DNA of 64,000 bases from Pedobacter sp. WC2423 (GCF_040822065.1 NZ_CP162005.1:4092001-4156000), one strand, 5' to 3'; positions 1 through 9,722 are shown, counted from the stretch's first letter. The notes: generated from the sequence alone by a model not told the origin. Translations and numbers: made by a program.

Positions 1-529
1 GCATTGCAAATGGTGTAATAGCAGCGCCCAGCCAGATAGCCAGGTTGGTAATGCCCATACTCAGCACACCGATATGGTCAAATTCATAAGCTACATAGAA
101 CAGCACGAGCATAGGAATAAAGGTTGCAAGGCCATAATTATCACCAAAAACATGGTATTGAAATTGAAGATAACCAAGAAAGCTCAGCATGCTCAGACAA
201 CCCAATAATAAGATATAGTCGTAAAAGGAACTGGAAGATTTGACTTTTTCCCTGCTAAAAGGTTTTCTGTTTTTAATGCAGTATAAGAAACTGCCTATGC
301 AGATCGCTGCTATAAACAATAAGATGAACTGATGACCAATGGTATCAATATTTTTATAGATCAGAATTCCCAGACCTGTACTTAAAAGTGTGACACCCAG
401 GTATAAAAGAGTTTTCAGTTCCCAGTGTAAAGAGAATAAAGGGTTTTTATCTTTTTCCACCACCTTTTCCAGTGTTTGCGCACTGATGAGCCCTTCGGTA
501 TGTAGTTTTTTATAGAGGTCCATGTTCAT
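1..529 (-). CDS. DUF2157-type membrane protein, N-terminal part (cut by window edge)
   Basis: An open leftward reading frame starts at ATG 529-527 (a second in-frame ATG is at 523) and runs off the left edge without a stop, giving about 176 residues. After a soluble stretch of roughly 35 residues (MNMDLYKKLHTEGLIS) there are several hydrophobic segments; the first contains LGVTLLSTGLGILIYKN. This soluble head followed by many helices fits the DUF2157 family of polytopic inner-membrane proteins, whose function is unknown. It is divergent from htpG, with 129 bp between the starts. The family call rests on recalled similarity and the C-terminus is not visible. Confidence 0.7.
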   Translation of the reverse strand, partial: MNMDLYKKLHTEGLISAQTLEKVVEKDKNPLFSLHWELKTLLYLGVTLLSTGLGILIYKNIDTIGHQFILLFIAAICIGSFLYCIKNRKPFSREKVKSSSSFYDYILLLGCLSMLSFLGYLQFQYHVFGDNYGLATFIPMLVLFYVAYEFDHIGVLSMGITNLAIWLGAAITPFAM

Positions 530-658
530 ATGTCTGGCTGAAGCTATAATTTTCAGAGTAAGCTTACGAAAATTAAATCAGACTGTCAATTTGACAACTA
601 AATAGAAATTGGAACATCCCTTGATAAAGACGATATGTACTTAAAAATGAGTTAACAT

Positions 659-2548
659 ATGAGCATAGAAGAAAAAGGGAGTATTTCCATACATACCGAA
701 AACATTTTTCCTATTATTAAGAAATTCCTGTACTCAGACAATGAGATATTCCTGCGTGAGCTGGTTTCAAATGCGGTTGATGCGGTACAAAAAATCAAAC
801 GTTTAGCTGCATTAGGACAATACAACGGTGAGTTGGGCAATCCTTTAGTAGAAGTTGCGCTTGATGTGGAAAAAAAGACAATCACAATCAGTGATAATGG
901 ATTGGGAATGACCGCTGAAGAGATTAAGAAATATATCAACCAGGTTGCTTTTTCAGGTGCAAGTGAATTTGTAGAGAAATTTAAAGACGCTAAAGATGCC
1001 AATGAGATTATTGGTAAATTCGGGTTAGGGTTCTACTCTGCATTTATGGTATCTGATCTGGTTGAAATCCAGACTTTATCATATCAGGAAGGCGCAGAGC
1101 CAGCACGCTGGGTTTGTGACGGAAGTACCTCTTATGAAATTACTGAAGGTTCACGTACTACACGCGGAACAGAAATTATCCTTCATATCAATGAAGAATC
1201 TGCTGAATTCCTTAGTCAGCATAAATTAGAAGAGATCTTAGATAAATATGGTAAATTCTTACCAGTACCAATTAAATTCGGTACAAAAACTCAGGAGATT
1301 CCTGACGGTGAAGATGAAGAAGGGAAGCCTAAAACAGTAAGTGTTGAAACTGATAACATTATCAATACCACTGATCCGATCTGGACTAAAGCACCTGCTG
1401 ATTTGTCAGATAAGGACTATCTTGATTTCTACAAACAATTATATCCTTTCGGAGAAGATCCTTTATTCTGGATTCACCTGAATGTTGACTATCCTTTCAA
1501 CTTAACGGGTGTTTTATATTTCCCTAAAGTGAAGAACGATTTTGATATGCAACGCAACAAAATCAAGTTATTCAGCCGCCAGGTCTTTATTACTGATGAA
1601 GTAAAAGATATTGTACCTGAATTCTTAATGTTATTGCATGGTGTAATCGATTCTCCTGATATTCCATTAAACGTTTCCAGAAGTTTCCTTCAGGCAGATA
1701 GCAATGTGAAAAAAATCAACAGTTATATCACTAAGAAAGTAGCTGATAAACTAGGTGAACTTTTCAATAAGGACCGTAAGGCTTATGAAGAGAAATGGGG
1801 CGATATCGGTCTTTTCGTGAAATACGGAATGGTTAGTGAAGAGAAATTTTATGATAAAGCAAAAGATTTCGCTCTAGTAACCAACACTAAGAATGAGAAC
1901 TTTACGCTTGATGAATACCATGCAAAAGTAAAAGATATCCAGACTGATAAAAATGGTCAGGTGGTTTATATTTATACAAACGACCCTGCTAAACAAGATG
2001 GTTTTATCCAGTCGGCAAACAAAAAAGATTACGATGTCCTGTTGATGAACTCAGCAATCGATAATCACTTTGTGACCTCTTTAGAGCAGAAATTAGAGAA
2101 AACACTGTTGAAACGTGTTGATTCTGGTGTTGCAAGTAAACTGATTGAAAAAGATGAGGCTGTAGAATCAGTATTGACTGATGAGCAATCTGCAAAAGTG
2201 AAAGACGTTTTTGAGAAAGCAATTGTTAAACCAGGTTTCCAGGTGGAAATTGTTGGCTTACATCCAGAAGAATTCCCTGTTACAGTAACTATGGATGAAT
2301 TCATGAGAAGAATGAAGGACATGGCTCAAATGGGCGGTGGAATGAGTTTTTATGGTAGCATGCCGGATAGCTATAAAGTTGCGATCAACGGTAACCATAA
2401 GCTGGTGAATAAAATTTTACAGATTGAAAATAGCGATGAGCAAAGTGCGCTCGCTAAACAGGCTGTAGATTTAGCTTTACTTTCTCAAGGAATGCTTACT
2501 GGTGCTGAATTAACTGCATTTGTTAACAGAAGCGTTGAACTGATCTAA
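659..2548 (+). CDS. htpG: Molecular chaperone HtpG (Hsp90 family)
   Basis: A 629-residue cytosolic ATP-dependent chaperone, the usual length for bacterial Hsp90. The GHKL ATP-binding fold is visible in order: helix ELVSNAVDA at about 35-43 with the Mg-binding Asn, DNGLGM at 79-84, and GKFGLGFYS at 119-127. The middle domain has the arginine-bearing segment NVSRSFLQ. The C-terminal dimerisation domain is present, but the MEEVD tail is absent, as expected in bacteria. The start ATG at 659 gives the typical short N-terminus before the first conserved block. It is monocistronic and ends at a strong hairpin. I saw no clear heat-shock operator upstream. Confidence 0.97.
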   Translation: MSIEEKGSISIHTENIFPIIKKFLYSDNEIFLRELVSNAVDAVQKIKRLAALGQYNGELGNPLVEVALDVEKKTITISDNGLGMTAEEIKKYINQVAFSGASEFVEKFKDAKDANEIIGKFGLGFYSAFMVSDLVEIQTLSYQEGAEPARWVCDGSTSYEITEGSRTTRGTEIILHINEESAEFLSQHKLEEILDKYGKFLPVPIKFGTKTQEIPDGEDEEGKPKTVSVETDNIINTTDPIWTKAPADLSDKDYLDFYKQLYPFGEDPLFWIHLNVDYPFNLTGVLYFPKVKNDFDMQRNKIKLFSRQVFITDEVKDIVPEFLMLLHGVIDSPDIPLNVSRSFLQADSNVKKINSYITKKVADKLGELFNKDRKAYEEKWGDIGLFVKYGMVSEEKFYDKAKDFALVTNTKNENFTLDEYHAKVKDIQTDKNGQVVYIYTNDPAKQDGFIQSANKKDYDVLLMNSAIDNHFVTSLEQKLEKTLLKRVDSGVASKLIEKDEAVESVLTDEQSAKVKDVFEKAIVKPGFQVEIVGLHPEEFPVTVTMDEFMRRMKDMAQMGGGMSFYGSMPDSYKVAINGNHKLVNKILQIENSDEQSALAKQAVDLALLSQGMLTGAELTAFVNRSVELI

Positions 2549-2581
2549 CTAACGAAGGAGTTTTTGCTCCTTGCTGAAAAT

Positions 2582-2634
2582 AACCCTGTTTTCTGTAAAG
2601 TCCTTTAGGAAAATACAGAAAACAGGGTTTTTTA
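2582..2634. terminator. Bidirectional terminator between htpG and the S9 peptidase
   Basis: A perfect 16-bp inverted repeat (arms 2582-2597 and 2614-2629, loop about 16 nt) is followed by a T-rich run on the + strand and flanked by A-rich sequence on the other side. It lies between two convergent genes and can serve both. A smaller hairpin with arms AAGGAG and CTCCTT lies at about 2556-2573, just after the htpG stop. Confidence 0.85.
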
Positions 2635-4782
2635 TTATTTACTGATGTTCTCCAGGCTTAACAGGAAAGCATAGTTCAGCGCGATATCTTTGAGATAATC
2701 GAACCTTCCGGATGCGCCACCATGTCCAAAGTCCATATCTGTTTTCAGCAGCAGCACATTTTTATCAGTTTTAGTTGCCCTTAACTTTGCAACCCATTTG
2801 GCAGGTTCGAAATATTGAACCTGGCTATCATGAAGGCCGGTAGTGACCAGCATGTTTGGATAACTTTTCGCCTCAATGTTTTCATATGGAGAGTAGCTTT
2901 TCATATAATGATAAGCATCGGCATTTTTAGGATTTCCCCACTCATCAAATTCATTTGTAGTTAACGGAATACTCTCATCAAGCATGGTATTTACTACGTC
3001 TACAAACGGAACCTGGGCAATCACTCCATGCCACAGCTCAGGTGCAAGGTTAATTACCGCGCCCATCAGCAAGCCGCCCGCACTACCACCCTGTGCATAA
3101 AGGTGCGCTGAGCTTGTATACTTTTTTTCAATCAGGAACTTTCCGCAGTCAATGAAATCAGTGAAAGTATTCATCTTTTTCATCAGTTTTCCGTCTTCGT
3201 ACCATTGTCTGCCCATTTCCTGTCCACCGCGAATATGTGCAATGGCAAAAACAAAACCTCTGTTCAGCAGGCTCAGGTTGCCGGAAGAGAAAGAGGCGTC
3301 CATACTGCTGCCATATGAACCATAAGCATAAAGGAGTAAAGGCGCATTTCCATCCTTTTTAAGCCCGTTTTTATAGACCAGTGAGATTGGAACCTTTGTG
3401 CCGTCTTTGGCGGCCGCATAAAGACGCTCTGTGGTGTATTCAGCCTTATTATAGCCACCTACAATATCTTGCTGCTTCATCAGCTGCTTTTCTTTAGTAT
3501 CCATGTGGTAATCATAAACAGATACCGGTGTAGTCATGGAAGTATAGATATAGCGAAGCTTTTCGCTATTATATTCAGGATTATTACCAACGGAAGCATT
3601 ATAGGTAGGCTCACCGAAATCTATGTAGTGTTCAGCGCCGTTTAATTTGCGGATGCGCAACTGGGCGAGTCCATTTTTACGCTCTGAAATCACAATAAAA
3701 TCTTTAAAACCCTCCACGTCTTCCAAAAGGACGTCTTTGCGGTGCGGAATTACCTCTTTCCAGTGTTCCTTCCCTGTTTGATCAAGCGGGCACTCCATTA
3801 AACGGAAGTTTTTGGCGTTCCAGTTGGTTAAGATCAGAAATTTATCGGCTAAAGCAGTTACATTATAGAGTACATCTTTAATTCTCGGTTGGAATACTTT
3901 GAATTCAGCATCAGGCTGATCTGAAGGGATCAATCTCTCTTCGGCAGATAAAGTAGCAGAAGAATAGATGAAAATATACTTTCCGGATTTTGACTTACCC
4001 ACACCAATATAGTTGGACTTATCTTTTTCCTGATAAACAACAATATCTTTAGTGGCTGCTGTTCCAAGTTTATGCTTTTTGATTTTCTCACTAAGCAGGG
4101 TTTTAGCATTTTTTGAAGTGTAAAACAAGGTCTTATTGTCTGCTGCCCAAACAGCATCACCCTCTGTGTTAGGAATACTATCTTTTAATAGCTCACCGGT
4201 TTCCAGGTTTTTGATCAGAATAGTATACTGTCGTCTGGAAACTTGATCAACTCCATAAGCAAGCAGTTTATTATCAGGACTTATACTGTACCCGGTAGCT
4301 GAATAGTAGGGAAGTCCCTTAGCCAGTTCATCAATATCAAGCAGAATTTCCTCTTTAGCGTCCAGTGTTCCCTTTTTGCGGCAAAACTTGGAATACTGTT
4401 TTCCTTCTTCAGTTCTGGAATAATAGAAATATCCATTTTTAAATACCGGAACAGACTCATCTTTTTCTTTGATACGGCCTTTTAACTCTTTAAAGAGACT
4501 CGCTTGTAACGTTTTTGTGCCACTCATCATCTTGTCGAGGTAAGCATTTTCAGCGTTGAGATAATCGATCGTTTTTGTACTGTCCGGCCCTTTTTTAAAA
4601 TAATCAATCATCCAGTAATAATTGTCGGTTACTGTATCACCGTGCAGAACACGCTCTTTAGGTTTGATTTCTGCTACCGGCGCTTTTGCTGCGGGCCATT
4701 TATAAGTTTCCATTTTCGTATCTTTGTTTGTGCAGGCTAAAGCTGAACTTAGCAAGAGTATTAACGGAATAATTTTCTTCAC
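2635..4782 (-). CDS. S9 family oligopeptidase (oligopeptidase B type), exported lipoprotein
   Basis: A 715-residue serine peptidase with an N-terminal seven-blade propeller (about 70-430) and a C-terminal alpha/beta-hydrolase domain. The catalytic triad can be placed: Ser567 in GGSAGG, Asp652 in LHDSQV and His687 in DFGHGG. YGSYGSSMD and AHIRGGQEMGR are hallmarks of the prolyl oligopeptidase/oligopeptidase B branch. Unlike E. coli PtrB it has a lipoprotein signal peptide with the lipobox ending at Cys17 (LLLSSALAC), so it should be anchored in the envelope. It probably cleaves short peptides. Convergent with htpG. Confidence 0.92.
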   Translation of the reverse strand: MKKIIPLILLLSSALACTNKDTKMETYKWPAAKAPVAEIKPKERVLHGDTVTDNYYWMIDYFKKGPDSTKTIDYLNAENAYLDKMMSGTKTLQASLFKELKGRIKEKDESVPVFKNGYFYYSRTEEGKQYSKFCRKKGTLDAKEEILLDIDELAKGLPYYSATGYSISPDNKLLAYGVDQVSRRQYTILIKNLETGELLKDSIPNTEGDAVWAADNKTLFYTSKNAKTLLSEKIKKHKLGTAATKDIVVYQEKDKSNYIGVGKSKSGKYIFIYSSATLSAEERLIPSDQPDAEFKVFQPRIKDVLYNVTALADKFLILTNWNAKNFRLMECPLDQTGKEHWKEVIPHRKDVLLEDVEGFKDFIVISERKNGLAQLRIRKLNGAEHYIDFGEPTYNASVGNNPEYNSEKLRYIYTSMTTPVSVYDYHMDTKEKQLMKQQDIVGGYNKAEYTTERLYAAAKDGTKVPISLVYKNGLKKDGNAPLLLYAYGSYGSSMDASFSSGNLSLLNRGFVFAIAHIRGGQEMGRQWYEDGKLMKKMNTFTDFIDCGKFLIEKKYTSSAHLYAQGGSAGGLLMGAVINLAPELWHGVIAQVPFVDVVNTMLDESIPLTTNEFDEWGNPKNADAYHYMKSYSPYENIEAKSYPNMLVTTGLHDSQVQYFEPAKWVAKLRATKTDKNVLLLKTDMDFGHGGASGRFDYLKDIALNYAFLLSLENISK

Positions 4783-4920
4783 TGTATAGTATTGGGGTTA
4801 ATAGCAGAAGCTTAAAAGCTATCATTGCCCACTATAATGATTTATTCCGTTTCTGTTGTTTGCTTCTTCCGGGCTTTGACTATTGCAAAATAGGATTAAT
4901 TTTATAAACATTATATCATC

Positions 4921-5508
4921 ATGAATAAGATTCTTAACCGAAAGAATATTTTTAACGGGATTCTGATTATATTATTCCTGGTGCTGCTATTTGTACCACC
5001 TGCAAAAGCACTGGTGATGGAAGGATTAATGAAAATTGGGTTTTTCAGGCCCGATACTAAGCTGGTGGATAAACAGGTTAATGCTGCCGGTGATTTGTCT
5101 GGAATTAAATTTAAAGATATCAACGGAAAGGTCATTGACTTGGGAGAATTAAAAGGGAAAGTCGTTTTTCTTAATTTCTGGGCAACCTGGTGTCCTCCAT
5201 GCCTGGCTGAGATGCCGGGTGTAAATGCTTTGCATGAAAAATTCAAGAATGATAAAGATGTGGTTTTCATTCTGGTTGATGCAGATAGTCAATTGCCTAA
5301 AGCACAAAAATTTATGGATAAAAAGGGGTATCAATTACCTGTTTACGCGGTAGACAGCGAAATTCCTGAAATACTCTTCAAGGGGTCATTACCTACAACA
5401 GTCGTATTTGATAAAGAAGGAAGGATTTCTTACAATGAAGCAGGGGCTGCCAATTATGCAGATTCAAAATTCATTGCGTTTATCAATAAGCTGAAAACAA
5501 CGAATTAA
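4921..5508 (+). CDS. TlpA/ResA-type thioredoxin-fold protein, membrane anchored
   Basis: 195 residues. A hydrophobic segment at about 12-30 (uncleaved anchor or signal) is followed by a thioredoxin-like domain whose redox motif WCPPC has Cys91 and Cys94 within FLNFWATWCPPC. The cis-proline loop is visible as LPTTVVFD. This arrangement is typical of periplasmic TlpA/ResA/DsbE-like thiol-disulfide oxidoreductases, which reduce cytochrome c apoproteins or other exported thiols. No cytochrome c genes are nearby, so the substrate is unknown. It is followed after 36 bp by the small acidic protein gene, probably in the same transcript. Confidence 0.9.
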   Translation: MNKILNRKNIFNGILIILFLVLLFVPPAKALVMEGLMKIGFFRPDTKLVDKQVNAAGDLSGIKFKDINGKVIDLGELKGKVVFLNFWATWCPPCLAEMPGVNALHEKFKNDKDVVFILVDADSQLPKAQKFMDKKGYQLPVYAVDSEIPEILFKGSLPTTVVFDKEGRISYNEAGAANYADSKFIAFINKLKTTN

Positions 5509-5544
5509 TAATTATCAATTTATATACCCGGTTAAAGAATAATC

Positions 5545-5814
5545 ATGCAACAACCATTTGATATTACTATAGGTGAAATCGACTACGCTATATTTCCAGA
5601 AGGAAATGATACTTATGTTGTTTTTAAGGATGGTAAGGAATACCGTCATATCCTGAAAGATACAGACTCGCAGTGGCTGACACTGGATCCTGAGACTGCA
5701 TTACCTTTGTTTGGAGAAGATGAAGAAGTGAATGCTATCGGCAAGGAAATTCTGGCCTATGTACCAGAAGATGAGGATGAGGAAGAAGAGCAGAACGAAG
5801 ACGACGAATTATAA
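5545..5814 (+). CDS. Small acidic hypothetical protein
   Basis: An 89-residue soluble protein I do not recognise. The first 70 residues look like a compact beta-rich fold (DITIGEIDYAIFPEGNDTYVVF). The C-terminal 15 residues are almost all Asp and Glu, a low-complexity acidic tail. There is no signal peptide or Cys. It lies 36 bp downstream of the TlpA-like gene on the same strand and ends just before a strong terminator, so the two genes probably form an operon. Codon use and base composition match the neighbours. Confidence 0.75.
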   Translation: MQQPFDITIGEIDYAIFPEGNDTYVVFKDGKEYRHILKDTDSQWLTLDPETALPLFGEDEEVNAIGKEILAYVPEDEDEEEEQNEDDEL

Positions 5815-5830
5815 TATTAGCGTATAACGT

Positions 5831-5872
5831 TATAAAAAGATAAAGCCCGGATCCAGGCTTTATCTTTTTATA
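5831..5872. terminator. Bidirectional terminator overlapping the end of the S8 protease gene
   Basis: A perfect 17-bp inverted repeat (arms 5831-5847 and 5856-5872, loop 8 nt) with an A-rich left flank and a T-run inside the right arm. It serves the rightward acidic-protein gene and the convergent protease gene. The right arm lies within the last codons and stop of the protease gene (stop at 5860-5862). Confidence 0.85.
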
Positions 5873-8697
5873 ATCTTAATCTTTTTGAGTGTATTTCCAT
5901 TCCTGCTGATCGTACCAATATATAATCCGGTCGACAAAGCAGTTAAATCAAACTGATATAACCCATTTGCTTCCTTCAGGAAAATCTTTTGTCCCGATAA
6001 ATTGTAAAGCGTAAGGGTGTAAGGATCGAAATCTCCGCTAAGTATTGACAAAAAGTCTGTTACGGGATTTGGAAAAGCTGCGAAGTCATTTTCTTTCAAA
6101 AAGTTAAGAGGCAAAATATCTGAAGGAATTTTAAGACCATCATTCGTAACTAAAGTCACCCTGTAGAATTGAACACCACGAACCAGGTTCTGATCAGTCT
6201 GACTGTAATTCAACAGGCCAGAATTGACGACCGTTTCGGTCAGTGGAGCGAATATTCCCGGAGAAGTTTGTTTTTCCCAAATGATACTTTTCAGATTATA
6301 GGTTGTGCCTACTGTTAAATCAAGCTTGCCAGCATCATCCACAATATTTGCCAGAAATGTTCTTACATAACACGCCACTCCTTGTGTGGTATAATCAACG
6401 GTATAACTTTTTAATCCGCTAAAATTAGTACCATTCGCTGCGACCGTAAAATAATTGGAGGCTATAGCCGATTTGTCAACGATAGCTATCGTATCAGTCA
6501 GCTGCTGAATTGGTGTTAATACATTGTTTTTTAAATTATATAGCGTATAACCTATTGCCTGTGGCTGAGCGGGCCAGTGGAATAAAATCTTTTCGTTACA
6601 ACTATAGCCTACCTGAAGTTTCTCCGGCATAGAGATTACAAAAGACCCGCTCAGAAATTCTTTTCCTGCGGCCTCCATCTTGAACACGGCGCGTGTAAAT
6701 AAGTTTGGAGCGGCCCATTTAAAAAAGGCAGAACCCAAGTCAATATTGCTGCTCAAAACCGTCCAGTTAGCCCCGTTATCATAGCTTACAGAGAGTTTTC
6801 CCAACTGTCCTGATAAGGTACTGCTCCATCTGATATAATTGCTTTCAGCGGCAAATATTGCTGCGTCTTTTAAAGGGAAAGTCCAGCTGAAATCATTCTT
6901 TGTTTTCCATTGATAAGCAATACTGAAATTCTGTTTCCCTTGTGTAACTGTTCTGCCTTTTACATGGATAGTATATGTTCCTGCAGGTACATTAGTTAAA
7001 CTTACCTGTTGTACCGTATTCAGATTGTCTATTCCTCTTTTCGCAGGCAGCAATAAAGAATCTGCACTAGGATAGGTATTCAGTATCCAGGGAAGAATTA
7101 CCGTTCCTGCTGGCGATTCCACAGACAGATCCAGGTGATTGACAATACTCTGCACACTGTTAACTGGTGCAGCCGGGTCGAGCCAGGCCAGGGTAACTTT
7201 CAGCTCCTGCTGGTCGGTTGCGACTTGCAGCGGAAATGTAAAGTCCTGCTGATCGCTAACTACTCCCGTTTGAAAGCGCTTGTCTATAATAGTCTGAATA
7301 GCCTGTAGTGTATTTAATTTCCCAAATCCTGTGGCAAAATCTACCTGCGGTGTTCCGATATCATCTGCTGAGTTAACCAGGATACTTTTTACAGTAGCAG
7401 CAGAGGGTTGTTTTCCATACAGGCTTTTGTATTCTTGCTGAAAAAGAGCAACTGACCCTGAAGTTAACGCTGCTGCGCCAGAGGTCCCGTCCTGTCCTAA
7501 TGCAACCAGTTCTGGTTTTACCCGGCCGTCATAGGCAGGACCTTTACTGCTTTGGCTTTCTGAGATGTTTTCCTGATTTATACCCCCTATAACTAATACA
7601 TTCTTTGCGGTCTTAAAATTTCCTGTTAACTGTGCTGTATTCGGAATGTTTTTATAAATACCATCCACTGCCGTGATCAAGCCCGAGTTTCCAGCCGAAA
7701 ATACATGGACTATTGTATCCGCTTCAAATACTTGCTGGTCATAAGCGACTGCTTGCATCCCATAAAAGTTATCTATACCCACGCCATAAGAGTGGTTTTG
7801 TACATTTACTTTATATTGATTTAATTCTTTGAGATCATCAGGCATTAAATCATTGTTGTTTTTTCTATAGTCCGAAGCAGTTAAAGAGGCAAAAGGGGCA
7901 GCTCCGAGGCCGCGGATAAAAGTATTTCCCCTTCCAACGGCAAGTGTAGCCATTTGTGTAGCATGATCATCTACTACAGGTGCTGTTGAGGGGGCAGCGA
8001 CAACATTTCCTGCCAGGTCTATATCTTCTTTAACGAACATTTGTTCTTTAATAGAAAGCGTAATTCCTTTTCCGTCAATAGCAGGATAGCGCAGGTGTAC
8101 TGCCGAAATTTCATTGCCGGAAAGATCCATGTCATTAATCACTGTTTCATCTTTTGCAGTCTGATAGATATCAGCAAAGAGGACTTCTTCCAATTGTAAG
8201 AGCTGCATCAGCTCACTCATTTGTATGCCGGCAGTAATAACATGGTTCTTTTGATCAAAGGTGTAAGATTTTAAGGCTTGTAACGGAGCTGGTAAAGTTA
8301 GTGCTTGTGGATTTATCGAGATTCTTACTGTAAATTGCTTATTTTGAGTTGAATATTGCTCGTATTGACGCGCTAGTTTGTCGCTGGCTTTCCATAAAGA
8401 GTTTGCTTTGGTCTGAGAAATGATCAGAGAACTGAATTTTGCAGCTATATTTTCCGTAATAATTAAATGATTCAACGAAAAACTGCGCAATGGTTTTAGT
8501 TCCTGTATTTCGGCCGCTGTGAGTGGCCGCGACAGTTCAACTAATAAAAGATTTTTACCATTTATCTTTGAATCCACGACAGTAGAGCTGTATTTGTGAA
8601 ATATCTCTTTTTTTTCTGCAACCGATAATCTTTGTGCTTTTGCAGCAGTGTTGCAAGCGATAATTATAATTAAAGCATATTTTATTTTGAAATTCAC
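5860..8697 (-). CDS. S8 (subtilisin-like) protease with type IX secretion C-terminal domain
   Basis: A 945-residue secreted protein. Signal peptide at about 1-22 (ends KAQ), a pro-region to about 200, then a subtilase domain with His245 (DDHATQMA), oxyanion Asn337 (FSAGNSG) and Ser406 (GTSGAAA). The strand that normally carries the catalytic Asp reads LSIKEQMF, so Glu218 occupies the Asp position in an ungapped alignment with subtilisin's VAVIDSG. Fibronectin/jelly-roll-like regions follow. The last 75 residues (FAAFPNPVTDFLSI ... KKIKIIKR) are a type A sorting domain for the type IX secretion system, so the protein is probably exported across the outer membrane. Activity with Glu in that position is uncertain. 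Confidence 0.88.
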   Translation of the reverse strand: MNFKIKYALIIIIACNTAAKAQRLSVAEKKEIFHKYSSTVVDSKINGKNLLLVELSRPLTAAEIQELKPLRSFSLNHLIITENIAAKFSSLIISQTKANSLWKASDKLARQYEQYSTQNKQFTVRISINPQALTLPAPLQALKSYTFDQKNHVITAGIQMSELMQLLQLEEVLFADIYQTAKDETVINDMDLSGNEISAVHLRYPAIDGKGITLSIKEQMFVKEDIDLAGNVVAAPSTAPVVDDHATQMATLAVGRGNTFIRGLGAAPFASLTASDYRKNNNDLMPDDLKELNQYKVNVQNHSYGVGIDNFYGMQAVAYDQQVFEADTIVHVFSAGNSGLITAVDGIYKNIPNTAQLTGNFKTAKNVLVIGGINQENISESQSSKGPAYDGRVKPELVALGQDGTSGAAALTSGSVALFQQEYKSLYGKQPSAATVKSILVNSADDIGTPQVDFATGFGKLNTLQAIQTIIDKRFQTGVVSDQQDFTFPLQVATDQQELKVTLAWLDPAAPVNSVQSIVNHLDLSVESPAGTVILPWILNTYPSADSLLLPAKRGIDNLNTVQQVSLTNVPAGTYTIHVKGRTVTQGKQNFSIAYQWKTKNDFSWTFPLKDAAIFAAESNYIRWSSTLSGQLGKLSVSYDNGANWTVLSSNIDLGSAFFKWAAPNLFTRAVFKMEAAGKEFLSGSFVISMPEKLQVGYSCNEKILFHWPAQPQAIGYTLYNLKNNVLTPIQQLTDTIAIVDKSAIASNYFTVAANGTNFSGLKSYTVDYTTQGVACYVRTFLANIVDDAGKLDLTVGTTYNLKSIIWEKQTSPGIFAPLTETVVNSGLLNYSQTDQNLVRGVQFYRVTLVTNDGLKIPSDILPLNFLKENDFAAFPNPVTDFLSILSGDFDPYTLTLYNLSGQKIFLKEANGLYQFDLTALSTGLYIGTISRNGNTLKKIKIIKR

Positions 8698-8794
8698 AGT
8701 AATTTGAAATTAAAAATTTGTTAATGGTTAAAATTATATATAATTTTAGATTAACCTATTAGTTCACAAACAATCTACCTAAAAAACTAACCTA

Positions 8795-9631
8795 ATGAAA
8801 AAATTTAACTTAATGTCGCTTGCCGTTGCCGGCATGCTAACACTCTGCGTTTTCGGATGTCAGAAAAAAGAAGCTGCTACTACAGCTGATACTAAACAAG
8901 ATGAAATTTCAGCAACTGTTAAATCACAGATCTCCAGTCTTGGTTTCAGTACTGAAAATGCAAGAAAAGTAGAAGGCGGTTACCTTGTAGAAGGTGATAT
9001 CCTTTTAAGCGAAGCTAATCTTACTGAAAAAGCTGAATCCACTCACTTAAGCGTTGCCTCTACAGAACAGTACAGAACTACAAATCTTGTAAAAGCATTG
9101 CCAAGAGTAATTACTATTTCTGTTACTAACCTGCCTACAGTTTACAGTAATGCAGTGAATGCAATGATCACCAGATACAATAACCTTGGTTTACGTTTTA
9201 CTTTCCAACGTGCAGCTGCAGGAACTACTGGTCAGATTAATGTTGTAGGATTTAATGAAGGCCCTTCTGGTGGTTTTATCACTTTAGGCTCTTCTGGTTT
9301 CCCAACTGCTTCAGGTAATCCATACAGCGAAATTAAAATGAACACTAATGCTGCCGCTTATGGCGCTAATCCTAACCTTTTATATCTGACTTCAGTTTTA
9401 CAACATGAAGTTGGACATTGCATCGGTTTCCGTCATACTGACTATTCTAACAGAGCCTATAGCTGTGGTGGAACTGCAGTTAACGAAGGCGCAAGTGGTG
9501 TTGGTGCAATTCTGATCCCTGGAACTCCTTCAGGACCAGATGCAGCATCATTCATGTTAGCTTGCTCAAACGGCGGTGACAGAACCTTTAATGCGAATGA
9601 TATCAAAGCAATCAACTATTTATATAAATAA
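8795..9631 (+). CDS. Lipoprotein zinc metalloprotease, M57-like (HEIGH type)
   Basis: 278 residues with a lipoprotein signal ending at Cys22 (LCVFGC). The catalytic motif HEVGHCIGFRH gives zinc ligands His204, His208 and His214 and general base Glu205. It is followed by TDY and a Cys-containing loop, matching the metzincin-like HExxHxxGxxH arrangement of Bacteroidota M57 'dual-action' metallopeptidases. The N-terminal 100 residues after the lipobox are probably a propeptide. It is divergent from the S8 protease, with 97 bp between the starts, and ends at a strong terminator. The substrate is unknown. Confidence 0.88.
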   Translation: MKKFNLMSLAVAGMLTLCVFGCQKKEAATTADTKQDEISATVKSQISSLGFSTENARKVEGGYLVEGDILLSEANLTEKAESTHLSVASTEQYRTTNLVKALPRVITISVTNLPTVYSNAVNAMITRYNNLGLRFTFQRAAAGTTGQINVVGFNEGPSGGFITLGSSGFPTASGNPYSEIKMNTNAAAYGANPNLLYLTSVLQHEVGHCIGFRHTDYSNRAYSCGGTAVNEGASGVGAILIPGTPSGPDAASFMLACSNGGDRTFNANDIKAINYLYK

Positions 9632-9668
9632 AATACCTAACCATTAGATATTTTGTGAATTAGAGGCT

Positions 9669-9707
9669 CTAAGCCCGGCAATATTTATTGCCGGGCTTAG
9701 CTTTTTA
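9669..9707. terminator. Terminator after the M57-like gene
   Basis: A perfect 13-bp G+C-rich inverted repeat (arms 9669-9681 and 9688-9700, loop 7 nt) followed by CTTTTT. It lies 38 bp after the stop of the metalloprotease gene and just before the 3' end of the convergent ATPase gene. Confidence 0.87.
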
Positions 9708-9722
9708 AGGTTATTTTGGAAT

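Noticed and set aside
652..1002. A 116-codon frame on the minus strand within htpG
   Set aside because: It is a shadow of htpG, has no recognisable domain and covers a strongly conserved coding region.
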